A DNA stretch of 7,881 nt from a bacterium HR32 (lineage in GTDB: Bacteria > Sysuimicrobiota > Sysuimicrobiia > Sysuimicrobiales > Sysuimicrobiaceae). A model generated the notes under the pieces. That model did not search any database, had not been told where the DNA came from, and was given only the letters and a program-made list of their open reading frames with translations. Positions within the stretch are counted from its first letter, which is position 1; the number at the start of each line of letters is the position of its first letter. Position numbers and translations under genes: made by a program. Positions 5,545 through 7,881 of this stretch are shown piece by piece. The stretch spans positions 1 through 7,881 of the forward strand of contig BEII01000055.1 in NCBI GenBank assembly GCA_002898935.1, written 5' to 3'.

Positions 5545-6693
5545 CTAACCCGCCTGCTCCGCGGGACGGCTCGAGAAGTACGCCCGCAACACCTCCGCCA
5601 CCTCGGGCCGCATGACCTCTGGAGGCGGCAGCTGGCCCGAGCGCAGCAGCTGGCGCACCCACGTCCCGCTGGGGTTGACGCGCACCTCCGCGGGGTGCGG
5701 GCAACTACGGTCGGTGGCCATGGCGTCGCAACGTCGGCAGTAGAAGACTTCCCCGAAGAACACAGGGGTGATGCCGAGCTTGTGGGGGTTGAACCGGTCG
5801 AAGATCCTGTGCGCGGCGTAGGGTTCGTAGAAACCGCCCACCCCCGCGTGGTCTCGGCCGATGAGGATGTGGGTGCAGCCGTAGTTCTTCCGGACCAAGG
5901 CGTGTAACACCGCCTCCCGCGGGCCCGCGTAACGCATAGCTGCGGGGAACGCCGCCAGCACCACCCGGTCCTTCGGGTAGTACAGCTGCAGGAGCACCTC
6001 GTAGGCTCGCATCCGGACTTCCGCGGGCACGTCGTCGTCCTTGGTCTCCCCCACCAGGGGGTGCAGGAACAGCCCGTCCGTGACTTCCAGGGCACACTTG
6101 TGCAGGTACTCGTGCGCACGGTGGAGGGGGTTGCGGGTCTGAAAGGCGGTTACCGTGCGCCAGCCCGCATGGGCGAACAGCTCCCGCGTGCGCGCGGGGT
6201 CCAGCTCCAGGTCCGCGAAGGGCCCGCGCGGCCGTTCCACCAACCACGTGGGCCCGGCCACGACCCACGGCGACTCCTGGAGCAAGCGCCCCACGCCCGG
6301 GTGCCGGGGGTCGGTGGTACCGAACACCGCGCCCGCCTCCTCTTCGAGGTCGCGCCGGTACACCTGCGTGACCTCCACCACCGCCAAAAGACCCTTCCCC
6401 CGCAGGGCCACCCGACAGCCCGGGCCGAGCCTCAAGGCCTGTTCGGGCGCGACCGGCAGGGTGACCGGAAGCGTCCACGGCAGGCCGTCCGGAAGGTGCA
6501 AGGTGTGCAGCACCGACCGGTACGTCTCGCGGTCCATGAAGCCCACCAGCGGGCTGTACGCGCCCGTGGCCAACAGGACCGCGTCCGCAGCCTCCTTCCG
6601 GCCCGCCGGCACCTGCGGCCACCGGCCTGCGTCCACCACCTCCCCGCTCGGCAGCAGTTGCTGCACCAAACGGCCTCCGTGGGGCGCAATCAT
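5545..6693 (-). CDS. sat: Sulfate adenylyltransferase (ATP sulfurylase)
   Basis: 382 residues, the length of stand-alone bacterial/archaeal Sat. It activates sulfate with ATP to APS and pyrophosphate, the first step of assimilation. The active-site motif QTRNPLHRAHEYL (185-197) carries the HxxH nucleotide-binding signature, and GRDHAGVGGFYEPY (279-292) is the second hallmark. A C319-x2-C322-x8-C331-P-H cluster (VFYCRRCDAMAT onward) matches the likely zinc-binding site of this Sat class. The N-terminal PUA-like part includes LATGAYSPLVGFM (41-53). No APS kinase domain is fused; CysC is a separate gene. ATG at 6693 has GGGGAGG five bases upstream. This is the first structural gene after a leader of about 200 nt, so the leader is placed to control the whole operon. 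Confidence 0.97.
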   Translation of the reverse strand: MIAPHGGRLVQQLLPSGEVVDAGRWPQVPAGRKEAADAVLLATGAYSPLVGFMDRETYRSVLHTLHLPDGLPWTLPVTLPVAPEQALRLGPGCRVALRGKGLLAVVEVTQVYRRDLEEEAGAVFGTTDPRHPGVGRLLQESPWVVAGPTWLVERPRGPFADLELDPARTRELFAHAGWRTVTAFQTRNPLHRAHEYLHKCALEVTDGLFLHPLVGETKDDDVPAEVRMRAYEVLLQLYYPKDRVVLAAFPAAMRYAGPREAVLHALVRKNYGCTHILIGRDHAGVGGFYEPYAAHRIFDRFNPHKLGITPVFFGEVFYCRRCDAMATDRSCPHPAEVRVNPSGTWVRQLLRSGQLPPPEVMRPEVAEVLRAYFSSRPAEQAG

Positions 6694-6710
6694 ACACGCC
6701 TCCCCTCTGC

Positions 6711-6734
6711 GCGCACGACGAGACCGTGCAGCGC
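6711..6734 (-). promoter_or_regulatory. Stable stem-loop just upstream of the sat ribosome-binding site
   Basis: On the minus-strand RNA, GCGC-U-GCACG (6734-6725) pairs with CGUGCGCGC (6717-6709), giving nine base pairs with one bulged U around a 7-nt loop (6724-6718). It ends two bases before the GAGGGGAGG Shine-Dalgarno stretch of sat. It may act as an insulating hairpin that limits which upstream segments can reach the ribosome-binding site. The pairing is direct from the sequence; the role is inferred. Confidence 0.45.
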
Positions 6735-6735
6735 G

Positions 6736-6752
6736 AAAAAGGTTCTAGAACC
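6736..6752 (-). terminator. Weak terminator-like element in the sat leader
   Basis: The perfect palindrome GGTTCTAGAACC (6752-6741) is followed on the minus strand by five T (6740-6736). As RNA this allows only a 4-bp GGUU/AACC stem with a CUAG loop before UUUUU. It resembles an intrinsic terminator in layout but the stem is short and A/U-containing, so termination would be inefficient unless assisted. It sits 46-60 nt before the sat start, where an attenuator terminator would be expected. Confidence 0.25.
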
Positions 6753-6793
6753 AGCTGGAAAAACTGGAAGCCGCGGAAGGGGCCCGGGCCGGG

Positions 6794-6880
6794 CTAGGCC
6801 AGGGCTACCTCCCGCCTAAGACAGATGCACTGCCGAGGGCGGGCTATCAGAACACTGAGGTGCGTGACGCGACGTTCCAT
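6794..6880 (-). CDS. Cys-containing leader peptide ORF (28 codons)
   Basis: ATG at 6880, stop TAG at 6796-6794, with AAGGA seven bases upstream of the start. The predicted transcript begins only about 10-15 nt earlier. The peptide starts MERRVTHLSVLIARPR and continues QCICLRREVALA. It has Cys at codons 18 (TGC, 6829-6827) and 20 (TGT, 6823-6821), while the neighbouring proteins are generally Cys-poor outside metal sites. The position between a strong promoter and the sulfate operon fits a sensor of Cys-tRNA charging. Cys-rich upstream ORFs that attenuate sulfur operons are known in mycobacteria, and short leader ORFs with Cys codons precede sulfur genes in Streptomyces; this one is not an obvious copy of either. 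It is too short for composition statistics, so the call rests on context, Shine-Dalgarno and Cys codons. Confidence 0.55.
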   Translation of the reverse strand: MERRVTHLSVLIARPRQCICLRREVALA

Positions 6881-6899
6881 CGCAGTTTCCTTGACGCGC

Positions 6900-6928
6900 A
6901 CTATAGTCAACTCGACCCAGGCCGTCAA
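6900..6928 (-). promoter_or_regulatory. Sigma-70/sigma-A type promoter of the sat operon
   Basis: On the minus strand TTGACG (6928-6923) and TATAGT (6905-6900) are separated by exactly 17 bases: five of six matches to consensus in each box with the optimal spacer. The -35 box covers the stop codon of the upstream flavoprotein gene (6927-6925). Transcription would start near 6893-6890, just upstream of or at the leader-ORF ribosome-binding site. The box includes a palindromic ACTATAGT (6900-6907). No clear operator repeat is seen. Confidence 0.72.
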
Positions 6929-7512
6929 GAGGGTCGCGGGTCCGACGCGGACGCCTTGAGACGGCGCGTCCAGTCCCGCAGGGCCACGAGCAGCTCACGG
7001 ACGCGGGCGCGCGTGGCCTGGTCCACCAAGTGGCCGTCCGCGTCGAACTTGTCCCGCGCGTGCGTCACCAGGACCTCTGGACGGTTCAACGGGTAGGTCT
7101 CCAGGTACGCCAGCACCTGCCGCAGCTGCAGCTGGGCCCGCAGGGTGCCCCACGCGCCCGTGGTGGCTCCCATCACCGCGACCGCCTTGCCCCGGAAGGG
7201 GTTGTCCCCCGACGGACGCGCGGCCCAGTCCAACGCGTTCTTCAGCACGCCCGGGAACGACCAGTTGTGCTCGGGGGTGGCCACCAGCACCGCGTCGGCC
7301 TCTCGGATGGCGCGCTTGAACGCCACCACCACCTCCGGAAGGCCTTGCTGCTCCACGTCCATGTCGTACAGGGGGATCCCGCGCAGGTCGAAGACCTCCA
7401 CCCGTACGTCCTCCGGCGCGAGCTCCACCGCGGCCCTCAGGAGCCCGCGGTTGAAGGACGCGCGGCGGAGGCTGCCCGCGAACCCCAACACTCGGACCAC
7501 GCCGTCCGACAT
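6925..7512 (-). CDS. NADPH-dependent FMN reductase family flavoprotein
   Basis: 195 residues, full length for the soluble flavodoxin-like reductases that include chromate/quinone reductase ChrR and azoreductases. GSLRRASFNRGLL (13-25) is the FMN-phosphate loop. PEHNWSFPGVLKNALDW (80-96) is the family signature, with His in place of the more common Tyr in PEYN. MGATTGAWGTLRAQLQLRQV (114-133) is also characteristic. Such enzymes pass electrons from NAD(P)H via FMN to quinones, metals, dyes or free flavin; the real substrate here is unknown. ATG at 7512 has GAGGTGG six bases upstream. It has its own promoter (7598-7570). The sulfate operon promoter begins at its stop codon, so readthrough into that operon is possible and no terminator is visible. 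A direct role in sulfite reduction is not indicated. Confidence 0.9.
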   Translation of the reverse strand: MSDGVVRVLGFAGSLRRASFNRGLLRAAVELAPEDVRVEVFDLRGIPLYDMDVEQQGLPEVVVAFKRAIREADAVLVATPEHNWSFPGVLKNALDWAARPSGDNPFRGKAVAVMGATTGAWGTLRAQLQLRQVLAYLETYPLNRPEVLVTHARDKFDADGHLVDQATRARVRELLVALRDWTRRLKASASDPRPS

Positions 7513-7569
7513 CCGCCCACCTCGGAACGTCGCCTGCGGAAGCTGGGCTCAAGCCCGTCTGTCCACGGG

Positions 7570-7598
7570 AGTCTACGTTTCCGGCTAGGGGCCGTCAA
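7570..7598 (-). promoter_or_regulatory. Promoter of the FMN reductase gene
   Basis: Minus-strand TTGACG (7598-7593), a 17-base spacer, then TAGACT (7575-7570). The -35 box is identical to that of the sat promoter and the -10 box has four of six consensus bases. Predicted start is near 7563, leaving a leader of about 50 nt that contains a small GGGC-UUGA-GCCC hairpin. It lies in the 103-base gap after the acyltransferase stop. Confidence 0.6.
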
Positions 7599-7615
7599 CG
7601 CCGTGAAGCCGTCCG

Positions 7616-7881
7616 TCATGGCGGCCCCGCCCCGTGCAGCCCCAACAGGGCCTCGCGCAGGCGCGTCAGCAGTTCCTCCTCACCTGTCCCAGGATCGACC
7701 GGGGGCCCGAACCGCACCGCGACCCTTCGCGGACGCGGGAGCACGCTGCCGACGGGCAAGGCGCGCTCGGTGCCGAAGATCCACGCGGGGATCACGGGCA
7801 CACGGCCCCGCAGGCTCAGGGCGGCCACGCCGCGGCGCAAGGGCGCAAGGGGCTGGTCGGTCCGGTTCACGCCTCCTTCCG
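7616..7881 (-). CDS. plsC: PlsC-type 1-acyl-glycerol-3-phosphate acyltransferase, C-terminal part
   Basis: The frame runs off the right edge of the window; about 88 residues remain. The first visible residues EGGVNRT fit the acyltransferase motif III region (FPEGxR-type). RRGVAALSLRGRVPVIPAWI, then FGTERALPVG and RVAVRFGPPVDPG, follow the order and wording of the motif IV region and C-terminus of PlsC-like phospholipid acyltransferases, which make phosphatidic acid at the membrane. The catalytic HX4D motif lies outside the window. A GTG at 7870 is not the start, since the family's conserved EG precedes it in frame. Upstream neighbours are unseen, so a fusion (for example with cytidylate kinase) cannot be excluded. 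It is separated from the FMN reductase by a promoter and is probably a different transcription unit. Confidence 0.75.
   Translation of the reverse strand, partial: EGGVNRTDQPLAPLRRGVAALSLRGRVPVIPAWIFGTERALPVGSVLPRPRRVAVRFGPPVDPGTGEEELLTRLREALLGLHGAGPP

Larger units (their letters stand above)
6694..6892 (-). promoter_or_regulatory. sat operon leader with probable cysteine-codon attenuator
   Basis: The promoter at 6928-6900 leaves about 200 untranslated bases before sat. Three pairings are visible by eye. (1) CCCGCC (6843-6838) with GGCGGG (6816-6811), topped by GGCAG/CUGUC (6834-6830 with 6824-6820); the leader ORF's two Cys codons lie in the loop and its 3' arm. (2) GCGGGAGG (6815-6808) with CCUUCCGC (6780-6773), eight pairs, exclusive with (1). 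(3) CCUUCC (6780-6775) with the sat ribosome-binding GGGGAGG (6704-6699), exclusive with (2). A ribosome stalled at the Cys codons would block (1), favour (2) and so free the sat site. A GCCCG-GCC-CGGGC hairpin (6794-6782) lies between. Sequences are observed; the switch is inferred, and GC-rich RNA gives chance pairings. Confidence 0.5.

Noticed and set aside
3884..5548. Plus-strand open frame of 554 codons
   Set aside because: It lies entirely antisense to the sulfite reductase, is His/Pro/Arg-rich and has no recognisable motif; high GC keeps antisense frames open.
5474..5704. Upstream extension of the sulfite reductase by 77 residues
   Set aside because: It overlaps the sat coding region, is low complexity, and the ATG at 5473 has a strong ribosome-binding stretch directly upstream.
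4419..6119. Minus-strand open frame of 566 codons overlapping sat and sir
   Set aside because: Wrong frame relative to two clearly identified enzymes; low-complexity Arg/Pro/Gly composition.
6883..6888. Pairing of AAACTG at the leader start with CAGTTT near 6763
   Set aside because: Six A/T-rich pairs at long distance, likely chance; no support from neighbouring bases.
6694..6892. Known riboswitch (SAM, T-box or similar) in the sat leader
   Set aside because: I see no SAM-I/II core, T-box sequence or other conserved aptamer motif that I can recognise; the Cys-codon ORF explains the leader better. A covariance-model search would settle it.
1..7881. CRISPR arrays, tRNA/rRNA genes, insertion sequences, toxin or defence genes
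   Set aside because: No direct repeat arrays, RNA gene signatures, transposase motifs or terminal inverted repeats seen on either strand; the window is metabolic.

Overview
The window is high-GC bacterial DNA. Apart from a 99-base fragment at the left edge, every gene lies on the minus strand, so biological order runs right to left. The gene set (sat, cysC, cysH, siroheme genes) resembles the cysH operon of Bacillus subtilis. Shine-Dalgarno sites are strong, GTG starts are common, and the promoters are near sigma-70/sigma-A consensus. This suggests a high-GC Gram-positive (a thermophilic Firmicutes-type lineage or an actinobacterium), but the sequence alone does not settle the taxon.

Right to left: the C-terminal end of a PlsC-type acyltransferase, cut by the window edge (7881-7616); a promoter (7598-7570); an NADPH-dependent FMN reductase family flavoprotein (7512-6925). 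A second strong promoter (6928-6900) has its -35 box over the flavoprotein stop codon. It opens a leader of about 200 nt (6892-6694) carrying a 28-codon ORF with two near-adjacent Cys codons and alternative RNA pairings, a probable cysteine-responsive attenuator. The assimilation operon follows: sat (6693-5545), sulfite reductase with a C-terminal CysO/MoaD-like sulfur-carrier domain ending in Gly-Gly (5473-3548), iron-sulfur APS reductase cysH (3536-2733), APS kinase cysC with an unrecognised N-terminal domain of about 155 residues (2736-1717), hemD (1720-914), precorrin-2 dehydrogenase sirC (911-279) and the first 62 codons of the SUMT gene cobA (282-97).

The operon takes sulfate to APS (Sat), APS to sulfite (CysH) and sulfite to sulfide (Sir). 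HemD, CobA and SirC turn hydroxymethylbilane towards siroheme, the cofactor Sir needs. CysC diverts APS to PAPS. From cysH onwards the genes overlap by 4 nt or sit 2 nt apart, which implies translational coupling.

The points most worth attention are the sulfite reductase-sulfur carrier fusion, the Cys-codon leader peptide, the extended APS kinase, and an abrupt junction near position 97 where cobA homology stops and a plus-strand alcohol-dehydrogenase-like gene begins. That junction could be a rearrangement or an assembly/cloning chimera.
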